DNA from: Isoptericola croceus
GTDB lineage: Bacteria > Actinomycetota > Actinomycetes > Actinomycetales > Cellulomonadaceae
NCBI RefSeq assembly: GCF_029382255.1
Contig: NZ_JARLLG010000009.1
Span: 104,856-168,855, forward strand
Direction of reading: 5' to 3'
Length of the DNA stretch: 64,000 nt
The notes under the pieces are model-generated. The model saw only the letters and a list, made by a program, of their open reading frames with translations. It was not told the DNA's origin and made no database searches. Position numbers and translations under genes: made by a program. Of the stretch, positions 29,512 to 38,278 are shown one piece after another (the first letter of the stretch is position 1; the number at the start of each line of letters is the position of its first letter).

Positions 29512-30248
29512 CGAACGCTCCCGACCTGCTGCCCGACGGCGGGGCCGCGGCGGAGCTCAACGCGCGGCCCGTGCCCTCCGGAGGTCCGGCCGACCGGCCT
29601 CGCGTGGTCGTGCTGGACTACGGTTTCGGCAACGTCCGGTCCGCCGTGCGGGCCCTGGAACGGGTCGGGGCCGACGTCGAGCTCACGGCCGACCGGCACG
29701 CCGCGGCGGAGGCAGACGGACTGGTGGTCCCTGGCGTCGGCGCGTTCGCCGCGTGCATGGAGGGCCTGCGGGCCGTCGGTGGGAACCAGCTCGTGGACCG
29801 CAGGCTGGCCGGCGGCCGACCGGTGCTCGGGGTCTGCGTCGGCATGCAGGTGATGTTCGGCGCGGGTGTCGAGCACGGTATCCGGGCGGACGGCCTGGGA
29901 GAGTGGGACGGCGTCGTCGAGCGGTTGGACGCGCCCGTGGTCCCACACATGGGCTGGTCCGGGGTCGAGGCCCCCGCGGGCTCGACCCTCTTCGCCGGGG
30001 TCGAGCAGGAGCGCTTCTACTTCGTGCACTCCTACGCCGCCCAGACCTTCACCCAGGGGCACGACGAGTCGGCCGACCCTCGTTACACGCCACCGCTCGT
30101 CACCTGGTCGTCCCACGGACCGACCGGGTCGGCGGTGCGCTTCGTCGCCGCGGTCGAGGACGGTCCGCTGTCCGCCACGCAGTTCCACCCCGAGAAGTCC
30201 GGCGATGCCGGCGCCACCCTGCTCGAGAACTGGGTGCGGTCGCTGTGA
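29508..30248 (+). CDS. hisH: Imidazole glycerol phosphate synthase, glutaminase subunit
   Basis: 246-residue class I glutamine amidotransferase that supplies ammonia to HisF. The nucleophile is Cys110 in [10 protein letters not shown], and the His227/Glu229 pair is in [29 protein letters not shown] marks the domain start, so about 28 residues at the N-terminus are an extension beyond the usual HisH. The start overlaps the upstream stop (ATGA). The partner hisF is not in this window. Confidence 0.94.
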   Translation: MTNAPDLLPDGGAAAELNARPVPSGGPADRPRVVVLDYGFGNVRSAVRALERVGADVELTADRHAAAEADGLVVPGVGAFAACMEGLRAVGGNQLVDRRLAGGRPVLGVCVGMQVMFGAGVEHGIRADGLGEWDGVVERLDAPVVPHMGWSGVEAPAGSTLFAGVEQERFYFVHSYAAQTFTQGHDESADPRYTPPLVTWSSHGPTGSAVRFVAAVEDGPLSATQFHPEKSGDAGATLLENWVRSL

Positions 30249-30295
30249 CGCGTCCCGGCCACCCCGAACACTCATCACGACTGGAGACCTGACGC

Positions 30296-31027
30296 ATGAC
30301 CGAACGCCTCGTGCTGCTGCCCGCCGTCGACGTCGCCGACGGCCAGGCCGTCCGCCTCGTCCAGGGGGAGGCCGGCTCGGAGACCTCGTACGGCGACCCG
30401 CGCGCCGCCGCCCTCGACTGGCAGGCCGGGGGTGCGGAGTGGATCCACCTGGTGGACCTGGACGCCGCGTTCGGCCGCGGTTCCAACGCCGAGCTGCTGG
30501 CGAGCGTCGTGGGGGAGGTCGACGTCCAGGTCGAGATCTCCGGCGGCATCCGCGACGACGCCTCGCTCGAGCGGGCTCTCGCGACCGGCGCCCGGCGCGT
30601 CAACATCGGCACCGCGGCGCTGGAGGACCCGGAGTGGACGGCGCGCGTCATCGCCGAGCACGGTGACAAGGTCGCCGTCGGGCTCGACGTCCGCGGCACG
30701 ACGCTGGCCGCCCGGGGCTGGACGCAGGAGGGCGGAGACCTCTGGGAGGTCCTGGCACGCCTGGACGACGCGGGCTGCTCGCGGTACGTGGTGACCGACG
30801 TCACCAAGGACGGCACGCTGCGCGGACCCAACGTGGAGCTGCTGCGCCAGGTGGCCGCGCGGACCCCTGCCAAGGTGGTCGCCTCCGGCGGGATCTCCTC
30901 CCTGGCGGACCTCCAGGCGCTCCGCGCCCTGACCGGCGACGGGGTGGAGGGTGCGGTCGTGGGCAAGGCGCTCTACGCCGGCGCCTTCACGCTGCCCGAG
31001 GCGCTCGACGTCGCGGGAAGGCCATGA
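30296..31027 (+). CDS. priA: Phosphoribosyl isomerase (HisA/PriA)
   Basis: 243-residue TIM barrel isomerising ProFAR to PRFAR. The two catalytic Asp residues are Asp12 (LLPAVDV) and Asp168 ([13 protein letters not shown]). In actinobacteria this enzyme is usually the bifunctional PriA that also acts on phosphoribosyl-anthranilate in tryptophan synthesis, because trpF is often absent; whether this genome lacks trpF cannot be seen here. It follows hisH after 47 nt and overlaps the next start by 4 nt (ATGA). Confidence 0.93.
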   Translation: MTERLVLLPAVDVADGQAVRLVQGEAGSETSYGDPRAAALDWQAGGAEWIHLVDLDAAFGRGSNAELLASVVGEVDVQVEISGGIRDDASLERALATGARRVNIGTAALEDPEWTARVIAEHGDKVAVGLDVRGTTLAARGWTQEGGDLWEVLARLDDAGCSRYVVTDVTKDGTLRGPNVELLRQVAARTPAKVVASGGISSLADLQALRALTGDGVEGAVVGKALYAGAFTLPEALDVAGRP

Positions 31028-31761
31028 AGTCCATCCAGCCCACGAGCCAGTTCGCCGGCGACGACGGCTCGGCGGACGCCGAGCTGACACGTCGGCTCGA
31101 CGGTCTGCGAGCCGGGACGACACCGCTGCGTGACGTCGTCGCGCGGCTCGCGGAGACGCGGGTCCTCGTGCCGGTGCTGGCCGAGGTGGAGGCGACCGGG
31201 ACCGTCACCCGTGACGGCACCGAGCACACGGTCGACAAGGAGGCCTCCTCGGGCGTCGTGGCGCTGGAGTCCGCGGACGGGCGGCGCGCGCTGCCCGTCT
31301 TCACCTCGGTGGCCTCGATGCAGGCCTGGCGCACCGACGCCCGTCCCGTGCCGGTCGAGGCGGCCCGGGCGGCGCTGTCGGCCGTCAACGAGAAGTGGTC
31401 CCTGCTGGTGGTCGACCCGGCCGGCCCGGTCACCGCGCTCGTCCCGCGTCCCGCTGTCTGGGCGCTGGCCCAGGGGGTCGAGTGGCGGCCCGCCCTGGTG
31501 CCCACGGCCGACGGCATGGTGGTCGACCCGGAGGTGGCCCGTGCCGTCGGGGACGCCGCCGCGCCGGTGCAGCACGTCGTCCGTGCCTCGGCCGAGCCGG
31601 GGCGCACGGCAGAGGTCGCGGTCGTCCTGGCGCTGGACCCGGGGTTGGACCGGGCGGGCCTCGACGCTGTGCTCGGCCAGGTGAACGCCCGGCTGGCGGC
31701 GGCCAAGGTGGTCGCGGACCGCGTGGACTCGCTCGAGCTGCGCATCGCCGCGGCGCGCTGA
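31024..31761 (+). CDS. SseB-family protein
   Basis: 245-residue cytosolic protein matching the SseB N-terminal domain: [12 protein letters not shown], then [25 protein letters not shown] and [30 protein letters not shown]. In actinobacteria this type of gene often sits next to priA in the his operon, as here (ATGA overlap). Its biochemical role is unknown; no catalytic motif is visible. It is the last gene of the rightward run; the next gene is convergent. Confidence 0.8.
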   Translation: MKSIQPTSQFAGDDGSADAELTRRLDGLRAGTTPLRDVVARLAETRVLVPVLAEVEATGTVTRDGTEHTVDKEASSGVVALESADGRRALPVFTSVASMQAWRTDARPVPVEAARAALSAVNEKWSLLVVDPAGPVTALVPRPAVWALAQGVEWRPALVPTADGMVVDPEVARAVGDAAAPVQHVVRASAEPGRTAEVAVVLALDPGLDRAGLDAVLGQVNARLAAAKVVADRVDSLELRIAAAR

Positions 31762-31771
31762 CGCCGCTCGG

Positions 31772-32512
31772 TCAGCAGGGCGGGAGCTCGGTGAACGACG
31801 ACGTGTCGTCGAGCATCTCGCGCAGCGTCGACTGCGGCACGAGCAGCGACCGCCCGTCCGTCGTCTTCGCGTAGACGACGCCGATGACCTCGCCGTCGTC
31901 GTCCAGGGCCGCCGAGCCGGACGACCCGGGCTCGACGGCCGCGTCCGTGACCAGCACCTCCCCGAGGTTCTCGTGGAGGGGGTCCCTGGTCGTGCCGATG
32001 ACCTGCCCGACGGTCACGGTCAGGCGGCCGCCCGCCGGGTAGCCCACGACCGTCACGTCGTCACCCTGCTCGGGGTCCTCGTCGGCGATCTGCGGGAACG
32101 AGGGCAAGGGGTCCTCGGTGCGGACGACGGCGAGGTCGGCCAGCGCCGCCGTGCTCGCCGCCGACACGTCCAGGTCTCGTCCGTCGTAGGTGCTGACCTG
32201 CAGGGACTCGGAGTCCGCGACGACGTGGCGGTTGGTGATGAGGGTGTGCTCGTCGACGGCGAACCCGGACCCGGTCGACAGGGCGCTGCAGCCGACGTTG
32301 CGGATGCGCACCGCCATCCGCTGCACGGCGTCGAAGCCGTCAGGGGAGAGCTGGTCGGACCCGTCGGCCGCCAACGTGGGAGGCGCGACGGACGGCACGA
32401 CGTCCCGGGGGACCGGCGGCGGCATCTCGGGGAGCACCGAGCACGAGCCGGCGACGACCGCGGCAGCGGTGAGGGCCGCGAAGCGCGTCGCGCGTCGCGC
32501 ACCGGGCCTCAC
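31772..32512 (-). CDS. Trypsin-like serine protease, exported
   Basis: 246 residues. A basic N-terminus and hydrophobic stretch end in VVAGSC, a weak lipobox (Cys24), so it may be a lipoprotein. The catalytic triad fits His96 (ITNRHVVAD), Asp126 (ALADLAVV) and Ser198 (EPGSSGSAA), the chymotrypsin-fold pattern seen in DegP/MarP-like proteases, but no PDZ domain follows. GTG 32512 overlaps the upstream coiled-coil gene's stop (GTGA), which argues for this start. It probably works with its two upstream neighbours at the cell surface. Confidence 0.85.
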   Translation of the reverse strand: MRPGARRATRFAALTAAAVVAGSCSVLPEMPPPVPRDVVPSVAPPTLAADGSDQLSPDGFDAVQRMAVRIRNVGCSALSTGSGFAVDEHTLITNRHVVADSESLQVSTYDGRDLDVSAASTAALADLAVVRTEDPLPSFPQIADEDPEQGDDVTVVGYPAGGRLTVTVGQVIGTTRDPLHENLGEVLVTDAAVEPGSSGSAALDDDGEVIGVVYAKTTDGRSLLVPQSTLREMLDDTSSFTELPPC

Positions 32513-33090
32513 TGCGCGAGCTCCTGCTGGAGCCGGGTGTTCGCGTCGTTGGCCTCGTCGCAGAGCGCCTCGACGTCGGAGGCGAACCGCTCGAGGTCCT
32601 CCGGGTCGTAGGCCTCGCGGTCCTCGAGGTACCCGATGAGCTGGGACTGCGCGGCCGTGCACTGCCCCAGCGCGGTGGCGACCACCCCGGCTGCCTCGCT
32701 GACACGCCGCTGGTAGTCGAGGTACTGCTGGCTGGCGACGTTCTCGTCACCGAGCTGAGCCTTCTCGTCCGCGAGGTCGGTGATCCGGGCGGTGGCGGTG
32801 TCGAGCTGTTCGCGGGCGGCGACGAGCTCGGCCGTGACCCCGTCGAGCTCTGCCTGGAGCGACGCGACGTCCTCCGCGTAGCCGTGGGCCTCGGCCTCCC
32901 ACTGCGCGGCGTGGTCCTCCCAGGCCGACGTCGTCCGCCACAGGTAGCCGGCTGCGACGAGCGCGCCGACCAGCAGGACGGCGAGCACGACGGCGGTGAC
33001 GTGCGCAGCCCGCCCACGCGGGCGGGTGCGTCGTTGCGGGACAGGAGCGACCTCCGGCGCCGGCTCCCACGGAACCGAGGGCTGGGACAT
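32509..33090 (-). CDS. Single-pass membrane protein with coiled coil
   Basis: 193 residues: a short Pro/Arg-rich cytosolic tail, one helix (VTAVVLAVLLVGALVAAGYLW, about residues 31-51), then a long extracytoplasmic coiled coil rich in Ala/Glu/Leu (DVASLQAELDGVTAELVAAREQ region) and two Cys residues in the C-terminal part. No known family recognised. ATG 33090 begins 1 nt after the upstream stop, and its own stop overlaps the protease start (GTGA), so the two proteins are co-made and may interact. Confidence 0.75.
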   Translation of the reverse strand: MSQPSVPWEPAPEVAPVPQRRTRPRGRAAHVTAVVLAVLLVGALVAAGYLWRTTSAWEDHAAQWEAEAHGYAEDVASLQAELDGVTAELVAAREQLDTATARITDLADEKAQLGDENVASQQYLDYQRRVSEAAGVVATALGQCTAAQSQLIGYLEDREAYDPEDLERFASDVEALCDEANDANTRLQQELAQ

Positions 33091-33091
33091 G

Positions 33092-33463
33092 TCAGACGAC
33101 GGAGCCCGTGTACTTCTCACCTGGTCCCTCGCCGGGCTCGTCCGGGATGATCGAGGCCTCCCGGAAGGCGAGCTGGAGCGAACGCAGGCCGTCCCGCAGG
33201 GACCGCGCGTGCTGGTTGCCGATGTCGGGGGCGGACGCGGTCACCAGCGCGGCGAGCGCGGTGATCAGCTTGCGCGCCTCGTCGAGGTCGAGGTGCTCGG
33301 CGGAGTCCTCCTCGGCGAGGCCGCACTTGACGGCGGCGGCGCTCATGAGGTGCACGGCGGCGGTCGTGATGACCTCGACGGCGGCGACGTCGGCGATGTC
33401 GCGGGTCGCCGCTTCAGCGCCCTGGGCGGCACCGGGATCGGTGATGTGGCTCATGGGGTCCAT
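33092..33463 (-). CDS. DUF1844 protein
   Basis: 123-residue acidic protein of the DUF1844 family, largely helical: DIADVAAVEVITTAAVHLMSAAAVKCGLAEE and DLDEARKLITALAALVTASAPDIGN. In actinobacteria this gene is normally close to infC, and here it still lies within 3 kb of it, with catalase and fur between. ATG 33463 is preferred to 33454 because GAAGG lies about 9 nt upstream. It is the first gene of a tight three-gene minus-strand run. Function unknown. Confidence 0.8.
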   Translation of the reverse strand: MDPMSHITDPGAAQGAEAATRDIADVAAVEVITTAAVHLMSAAAVKCGLAEEDSAEHLDLDEARKLITALAALVTASAPDIGNQHARSLRDGLRSLQLAFREASIIPDEPGEGPGEKYTGSVV

Positions 33464-33489
33464 CTTGGCACCTTCGAGGGCAGGAACGG

Positions 33490-33528
33490 CCCGAGGCCGG
33501 AGCCGCACGCGGCGGCCCCGGCCTCGGG
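33490..33528. terminator. Hairpin terminator after catalase
   Basis: CCCGAGGCCGG at 33490-33500 and its exact complement at 33518-33528 form an 11-bp stem with a 17-nt, itself GC-rich, loop. It lies between the catalase stop and the DUF1844 start on the minus strand. Confidence 0.65.
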
Positions 33529-33569
33529 TGGGAGGGTCGCCGGTCAGGACCGGCGCCGCGGGACGTCCG

Positions 33570-35018
33570 TCAGGACGCGACCTCGGTGCGCAGCTTGGCA
33601 CCCAGCTCGGCGTCCACGCTCGTCCAGTACTGGAAGAACCGCTCGCGGATCCCGTCGACGGTGATCGCCTTCCCCTGGCCGGTGAGGGTCTCCAGGAAGC
33701 GCGCGCGGGCCGCGTCGTCGAAGACCTCGCGGTACAGGGTGCCCGCCTGGCCGAAGTCGTCGTCCTCGGAGTGGAGGCTGTACGCCGCCCGCATCAGCTC
33801 GCCGTCCGTCTCCCACGTCGCCTCGGTGCCGCGGGCCGGGTCGGCGGACGGGCCGCCGAACGAGTTCGGCGTGTAGACGGGGTGCTCGGGGCCGTTGAAG
33901 TGGTACTGCATCGGGCCCTCGTGCATGTAGTTGCTCACGGAGGCGGCGTGCGGCTGGTTCACCGGCAGCTGGTTGAAGTTCGCGCCGATGCGGTGGCGGT
34001 GCGCGTCGTTGTAGGCGAACACGCGGGCCATGAGCATCTTGTCGGGCGAGATGCCGGTGCCCGGCACCTGGTTGCCCGGCGAGAAGGCGGCCTGCTCGAT
34101 CTCGGCGAAGAAGTTCCGGGGGTTGCGGTTCAGCGTGAAGGTCCCGACCTTGATCAGCGGGTAGTCCGCGTGCGGCCAGACCTTCGTCATGTCGAACGGG
34201 TTGAACCGGTACGTCTTGGCGTCCTCGTACGGCATCACCTGGACCTTGACGTCCCACGAGGGGTGGTCGCCGCGCTCGATCGCCTCGTAGAGGTCGCGAC
34301 GGTAGTAGTCCGCGTCCTCTCCGGCGATGCGCTCCGCGTCCTCGGCGGACATGTTCTCGACGCCCTGCTGGGAGATGAAGTGGTACTGCACCCAGAACCG
34401 CTCGCCCGCGGCGTTGACCCACAGGTAGGTGTGCGACCCGTAGCCGTTGAGGTGGCGCCAGGACGTCGACAGGCCACGGTCGCCCATGAGGTAGGTGACC
34501 TGGTGCGCCGACTCCGGCGACTGGGTCCAGAAGTCCCACTGCATGTCGGCGTCCCGCAGGCCGGACGCGCCGAGCCGCTTCTGCGAGTGGATGAAGTCGG
34601 GGAACTTCATCGCGTCGCGCAGGAAGAACACCGGCGTGTTGTTGCCGACGATGTCGAGGTTGCCCTCGGTGGTGTAGAACCGCAGGGCGAATCCGCGCAC
34701 GTCACGCCAGGTGTCGGGGGACCCCTGCTCGCCGGCCACGGAGGAGAACCGCAGGACGGTCTCGGCCTTGGCTCCGGGCTGGAACACGGCGGCGCTGGTG
34801 TACTGCGACACGTCCTCGGTGACCTCGAACTCGCCGAAGGCGCCGCCGCCCTTGGCGTGCGGGTTGCGCTCGGGGACGCGCTCGCGGTTGAAGGAGGCGA
34901 GCTTCTCGACCAGATAGCGGTCGTGGAGCACGGTGGGTCCGTCGGACCCGACGGTCAGCGAGTACTGGTCGCTGGCGACCGGGGTGCCGGTCTGCGTGGT
35001 CGTGAAGGGTGTCGTCAC
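33570..35018 (-). CDS. Monofunctional heme catalase
   Basis: 482-residue clade-3 type catalase that dismutates hydrogen peroxide. Catalytic His54 is in [22 protein letters not shown], the distal Asn127 in [19 protein letters not shown], and the proximal heme ligand Tyr336 in [14 protein letters not shown]. It lacks the C-terminal flavodoxin-like domain of large catalases. The GTG start has GAGAGGA about 8 nt upstream. It follows fur on the same strand after 65 nt of tandem 10-bp repeats, so it is very likely controlled by that regulator. Confidence 0.95.
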   Translation of the reverse strand: MTTPFTTTQTGTPVASDQYSLTVGSDGPTVLHDRYLVEKLASFNRERVPERNPHAKGGGAFGEFEVTEDVSQYTSAAVFQPGAKAETVLRFSSVAGEQGSPDTWRDVRGFALRFYTTEGNLDIVGNNTPVFFLRDAMKFPDFIHSQKRLGASGLRDADMQWDFWTQSPESAHQVTYLMGDRGLSTSWRHLNGYGSHTYLWVNAAGERFWVQYHFISQQGVENMSAEDAERIAGEDADYYRRDLYEAIERGDHPSWDVKVQVMPYEDAKTYRFNPFDMTKVWPHADYPLIKVGTFTLNRNPRNFFAEIEQAAFSPGNQVPGTGISPDKMLMARVFAYNDAHRHRIGANFNQLPVNQPHAASVSNYMHEGPMQYHFNGPEHPVYTPNSFGGPSADPARGTEATWETDGELMRAAYSLHSEDDDFGQAGTLYREVFDDAARARFLETLTGQGKAITVDGIRERFFQYWTSVDAELGAKLRTEVAS

Positions 35019-35030
35019 GGGTGGCGTCCT

Positions 35031-35090
35031 CTCTCAGGGCTTTCAGGGGCTTTCAGGGGCTTGCAGGGGTTCTTCAGGGGGTGTCAGGGG
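35031..35090. repeat. 10-bp tandem repeats between fur and catalase
   Basis: Six units built on TTTCAGGGGC follow each other almost exactly every 10 bp (CAG starts at 35035, 35044, 35054, 35064, 35075 and 35085). On the coding (minus) strand they read as CCCCTGAAAG-like units. The array begins inside the fur stop codon and ends just before the catalase ribosome binding site, i.e. in the fur-catalase linker of the mRNA. Function unknown; see findings. Confidence 0.8.
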
Positions 35091-35527
35091 CCGTTGGCGC
35101 ACTCGGGGCACAGGCCCCAGAAGGTCACCTCGGCGAGGTCGACGGCGAAGCCGTGGGTTTCGCTCGGTGTCAGGCACGGGGAGTGGCCGACGGCGCAGTC
35201 GACGTCGGCGACCAGGCCGCAACCACGGCACACGATGTGGTGGTGGTTGTCGCCGACGCGGCGCTCGTACCGGGCGGGGTGCCCGGCGGGCTCCATGCGG
35301 CGCAGCAGCCCTGCCGTGGCGAGGGCGTGCAAGGAGTCGTAGACGGCCTGCACCGACACGGCGCCGAGGTCGGCGCGCACGGCGCGGACGACGTCGTCGG
35401 CGGTCGAGTGCTCGTGACCGTCGAGGGCGCGCAGCACGGCGAGCCGGACGCCGGTCACTCGCAGGCCGGCGCCACGGAGGAGCTCGTGCTCCGGTGGTGC
35501 CGGGACGGCGGCGACGGCGTGGGCCAT
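35084..35527 (-). CDS. Fur-family peroxide/metal regulator of catalase
   Basis: 147-residue Fur/PerR-type repressor. The winged helix spans about residues 14-85 (LRVTGVRLAVLRALDGHEHSTADDVVRAVRADLGAVSVQAVYDSLHAL). The His-rich sensing segment is DNHHHIVC, and two CxxC pairs (Cys100/103 and Cys140/143) form the structural zinc site. Position directly before catalase matches the FurA/CatR class, which represses both genes until peroxide oxidises the metal site. The ATG has a leaderless-type -10 and a 15-bp palindromic operator just upstream, so it is probably autoregulated. Confidence 0.93.
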   Translation of the reverse strand: MAHAVAAVPAPPEHELLRGAGLRVTGVRLAVLRALDGHEHSTADDVVRAVRADLGAVSVQAVYDSLHALATAGLLRRMEPAGHPARYERRVGDNHHHIVCRGCGLVADVDCAVGHSPCLTPSETHGFAVDLAEVTFWGLCPECANGP

Positions 35528-35533
35528 GCCTGC

Positions 35534-35539
35534 AGCCTA
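35534..35539 (-). promoter_or_regulatory. -10 element for leaderless fur mRNA
   Basis: On the minus strand TAGGCT ends 6 nt before the fur ATG at 35527. No ribosome binding site is seen, so the mRNA probably starts at the ATG. Confidence 0.55.
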
Positions 35540-35548
35540 CGGCGTTCT

Positions 35549-35563
35549 CTGGAATGATTCCAG
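35549..35563. promoter_or_regulatory. Fur-type palindromic operator
   Basis: CTGGAATGATTCCAG is a perfect 7-1-7 inverted repeat. The AAT-n-ATT core matches Fur/PerR operators. It lies 22-36 bp upstream of the fur start codon, covering the -35 region of the leaderless fur promoter, a good position for autorepression. Confidence 0.7.
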
Positions 35564-35633
35564 TATCGAAGCGTGACGCACACGACATCATGGGCTGCGG
35601 TCGAGGGCTCGCCGGCCCCCGGTGGTCCCGTGC

Positions 35634-35639
35634 TAGTCT
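35634..35639 (+). promoter_or_regulatory. Candidate -10 of the infC-rpmI-rplT operon
   Basis: TAGTCT in a TGCTAGTCT context is followed by about 250 nt of untranslated DNA before infC. It implies transcription start near 35646 and a long structured leader. No convincing -35 was found. Confidence 0.4.
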
Positions 35640-35732
35640 CATGTGTTGACCGACCCGTCCGCGCTGCGGCCGGGTGCAGCAAAGTGGAGATCATCCCACC
35701 CGAGCACCGACGAGCGCCGCACCGTGAGGGCA

Positions 35733-35793
35733 GCGCCGACAGGGGCCGGGTCCGGTCGGACGGCTTCTGTCGTCCTGCCCCGGTTGTCGGCGC
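35733..35793 (+). ncRNA. Long stem-loop in the infC leader
   Basis: GCGCCGACA-GGGGC (35733-35746) can pair with GCCCC-GGT-TGTCGGCGC (35777-35793), a 14-bp stem with one bulge. A smaller GTCCG/CGGAC hairpin sits inside it. The structure lies about 100 nt before infC in the predicted 5' leader, where ribosomal-protein or IF3 autoregulatory elements occur in other bacteria. It is not matched to a known RNA family. Confidence 0.45.
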
Positions 35794-35896
35794 CCAGCGT
35801 CCGGCGTCACCGGACCGATGGCCTCCACCTGTTCGCTCAGGTCGGGGGCCTTCCCTCGTTCCTGGCGGTCTTACGACGACTTCTAGGAGCATCACC

Positions 35897-36616
35897 ATCA
35901 GCGAGCCTCGCATCAACGACCGGATCCGCGTCCCCGAGGTCCGGCTCATCGGCCCGGGCGGGGAACAGGTCGGCGTGGTCGCCACAGGGGTCGCCCTCAA
36001 GCTGGCGCAGGACGCCGACCTCGACCTCGTCGAGGTGGCGCCGGAGGCCCGGCCCCCCGTGGCCAAGCTCATGGACTTCGGCAAGTTCAAGTACGAGTCC
36101 GACATGAAGGCGCGCGAGGCGCGTCGCAAGCAGGCGAACACGCTCCTCAAGGAGATCCGGTTCCGCCTCAAGATCGACCCGCACGACTACGCCACCAAGA
36201 AGGGCCACGTCGAGCGCTTCCTCTCGGCCGGCGACAAGGTCAAGGTCATGATCATGTTCCGTGGTCGTGAGCAGTCTCGCCCCGAGATGGGTGTGCGTCT
36301 GCTGCAGCGGCTCGCGGACGACGTGGCCGAGCTCGGCTTCGTCGAGTCCATGCCGAAGCAGGACGGTCGCAACATGACCATGGTGCTCGGGCCGGTCAAG
36401 AAGAAGGCCGACGCCAAGAGCGAGCAGCGCAAGCGCTCCGCGGAGGTCAACGCTCAGCGCAAGACCAAGTCCGAGGTCAAGGCAGAGGCTCGTGCCCGCG
36501 CCGCCACGGAGGAGGCGCCCGCCGCGCCGGCCGAGGAGGCCGTCCCGGCGCCGGAGCAGGACGAGTCGACGCCGGCACCCCGGCCCGGCCCCAAGCCGAG
36601 CCCGCAGTCCAGCTGA
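35897..36616 (+). CDS. infC: Translation initiation factor IF-3
   Basis: 239 residues. The N-domain is [23 protein letters not shown] and the C-domain is [25 protein letters not shown]...[19 protein letters not shown], ending about residue 170. A 65-residue Lys-, Ala-, Pro- and Glu-rich tail follows, common in actinobacteria. No ATG/GTG is close to the domain start; ATC at 35897 lies 7 nt after AGGAG (35885-35889) and gives ISEPRIND. A non-canonical AUC/AUU start is the hallmark of infC autoregulation, since IF3 itself rejects such starts. It heads infC-rpmI-rplT. Confidence 0.93.
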   Translation: MSEPRINDRIRVPEVRLIGPGGEQVGVVATGVALKLAQDADLDLVEVAPEARPPVAKLMDFGKFKYESDMKAREARRKQANTLLKEIRFRLKIDPHDYATKKGHVERFLSAGDKVKVMIMFRGREQSRPEMGVRLLQRLADDVAELGFVESMPKQDGRNMTMVLGPVKKKADAKSEQRKRSAEVNAQRKTKSEVKAEARARAATEEAPAAPAEEAVPAPEQDESTPAPRPGPKPSPQSS

Positions 36617-36673
36617 GGCTCGACAGACCACCTGACACCGGGCCGGCGCACCGGCCGCGGTCAGCATCACGTC

Positions 36674-36689
36674 CCCGCCTTCGGGTGGG
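36674..36689 (+). other. UUCG hairpin before rpmI
   Basis: CCCGCC-TTCG-GGTGGG forms a 6-bp stem capped by the very stable UUCG tetraloop, about 28 nt before the rpmI start. Another GGCCGG/CCGGCC hairpin lies just upstream (about 36645-36660). They could tune read-through or mRNA stability between infC and the ribosomal protein genes. Confidence 0.4.
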
Positions 36690-36716
36690 TGACCGACACG
36701 AGGAGAGACGGCAGTC

Positions 36717-36911
36717 ATGCCGAAGAACAAGACGCACTCCGGCTCCAAGAAGCGCTTCCGGGTGACCGGCAAGGGCAAGCTCATGCGCGAGCAGACGAAC
36801 GCTCGCCACTACCTCGAGCACAAGTCGAGCCGCCGCACGCGTCGGCTCGCCGTGGACCAGGACGTCGCACCCGCTGACGTCAAGCGAATCAAGAAGCTGC
36901 TCGGCAAGTGA
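36717..36911 (+). CDS. rpmI: Ribosomal protein bL35
   Basis: 64-residue basic protein, typical length. [21 protein letters not shown] and [15 protein letters not shown] are the family signatures. The ATG has a GAGGAGAG site upstream. It sits between infC and rplT, the universal order. Confidence 0.97.
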   Translation: MPKNKTHSGSKKRFRVTGKGKLMREQTNARHYLEHKSSRRTRRLAVDQDVAPADVKRIKKLLGK

Positions 36912-36973
36912 GCCACGCCGGCGGACGATCCCGCCGGTAGCCATCTTCCGACCCGAACTGCAAGGAGCATCAC

Positions 36974-37357
36974 GTGGCACGCGTGAAGCGGGCGGTCAAC
37001 GCCCACAAGAAGCGCCGTACGACCCTCGAGCGCGCCAGCGGCTACCGCGGCCAGCGCTCGCGCCTGTACCGGAAGGCCAAGGAGCAGGTCACCCACTCCT
37101 TCGTCTACTCGTACCGCGACCGGAAGGCCAAGAAGGGCGACTTCCGCAAGCTGTGGATCCAGCGCATCAACGCTGCGTCCCGTGCGCAGGGGATGACCTA
37201 CAACCGCTTCGTCCAGGGCCTCAAGGCCGCGGGCGTCGAGGTCGACCGCCGCATGCTCGCTGAGCTCGCGGTCAACGACATCGCAGCGTTCAACGCGCTG
37301 GTCCAGGTCGCGAAGGACGCCCTCCCCACGGACGTCAACGCGCCCAAGGCCGCCTGA
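36974..37357 (+). CDS. rplT: Ribosomal protein bL20
   Basis: 127 residues, highly basic N-terminal half ([38 protein letters not shown]) and a globular C-terminal half that binds 23S rRNA. It starts with GTG, with AAGGAG 8 nt upstream. bL20 assembles early in the large subunit and in some bacteria represses this operon by binding its leader. Confidence 0.97.
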   Translation: MARVKRAVNAHKKRRTTLERASGYRGQRSRLYRKAKEQVTHSFVYSYRDRKAKKGDFRKLWIQRINAASRAQGMTYNRFVQGLKAAGVEVDRRMLAELAVNDIAAFNALVQVAKDALPTDVNAPKAA

Positions 37358-37400
37358 GCCTGCGTCGCAACACCCGGACGCCCGGACAGCCCACCTGCCG

Positions 37401-38276
37401 ATGCCTCGCATCCCCGACGTGACGCTCGCCAACCCGCGAGCGGCGCGCGTGAAGCAGGTCAGGGCCCTGTCCGGGCGTCCTGCGCGTTCCGCGCACGGCC
37501 AGCTGCTCGTCGAGGGTCCGCAGAGCGTGCGGGAGGCGGTGCGGTACGCACCGGCCGCCGTGCGGGACCTGTACCTGACCGAGGCCGCCGCTCGCCGCTA
37601 TACCGAGATCCTCGACGCTGCCCAGACGGCCGGCCTGTACGTGCACGTCGGCACGCCCGAGGTGCTGACGGCCATGAGCCCGGACGCTCAGGGCGTGCTC
37701 GCCGTCGTGCGGGCGGAGCGGCCGACGCTGGCTGCCGAGCTCGCCGTGCTCGCAGCCACGGGTGACGGGCGCCGTCGTGCGCTGCTGATCGCGGTTCTGG
37801 CGACGGTCCGCGACCCCGGGAACGCCGGCACGGTGATCCGCGCGGCCGATGCCGCCGGTGCCGACCTCGTCGTCCTCGCCGGCGACAGCGTCGACGTGCA
37901 CAACCCCAAGGCCGTGCGCTCGACGGCCGGCTCGCTCTTCCATCTGCCGGTCGTGTCCGGTGTGTCGCTCGGCGACACGGTCGACGCCGTCCGCGCGGCC
38001 GGGTGCACCGTGCTCGCTGCGGACGGCGCGGGCGACCATGATCTCGATGATCTTCTGGACGTCGCCGGTCCCACGGCCGGCCGGCCGGCGGGCATGCCGG
38101 ACCTGGCGGCGTCGACGGCCTGGATCCTCGGCAACGAGGCGTGGGGTCTGCCCGAGGCCGACCGTGCGCTCGCCGACGCCGTGGTCCGCGTGCCGATCCG
38201 TGGCCGTGCCGAGTCGCTCAACCTCGCTACGGCAGCCACCGTGTGCCTGTACGCGTCGAGCCGCGCCCAGCGCTGA
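37401..38276 (+). CDS. SpoU/TrmH-family rRNA 2'-O-methyltransferase
   Basis: 291 residues. An N-terminal substrate-binding domain (GQLLVEGPQSVREAVRY) precedes a SPOUT knot domain with the three SpoU motifs: VRDPGNAGTVIRAADAAGAD, WILGNEAWGLP and RVPIRGRAESLNLATAATVCLYA. It uses SAM to methylate a ribose in RNA. In actinobacteria this gene normally follows rplT, as here (43 nt gap); the TsnR/RlmB-like target is not certain. Confidence 0.93.
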   Translation: MPRIPDVTLANPRAARVKQVRALSGRPARSAHGQLLVEGPQSVREAVRYAPAAVRDLYLTEAAARRYTEILDAAQTAGLYVHVGTPEVLTAMSPDAQGVLAVVRAERPTLAAELAVLAATGDGRRRALLIAVLATVRDPGNAGTVIRAADAAGADLVVLAGDSVDVHNPKAVRSTAGSLFHLPVVSGVSLGDTVDAVRAAGCTVLAADGAGDHDLDDLLDVAGPTAGRPAGMPDLAASTAWILGNEAWGLPEADRALADAVVRVPIRGRAESLNLATAATVCLYASSRAQR

Positions 38277-38278
38277 CC

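Noticed and set aside
35573-35896. Upstream part of the infC frame as coding
   Set aside because: It adds about 108 residues with no IF3 similarity; the strong AGGAG and domain start point to ATC 35897.
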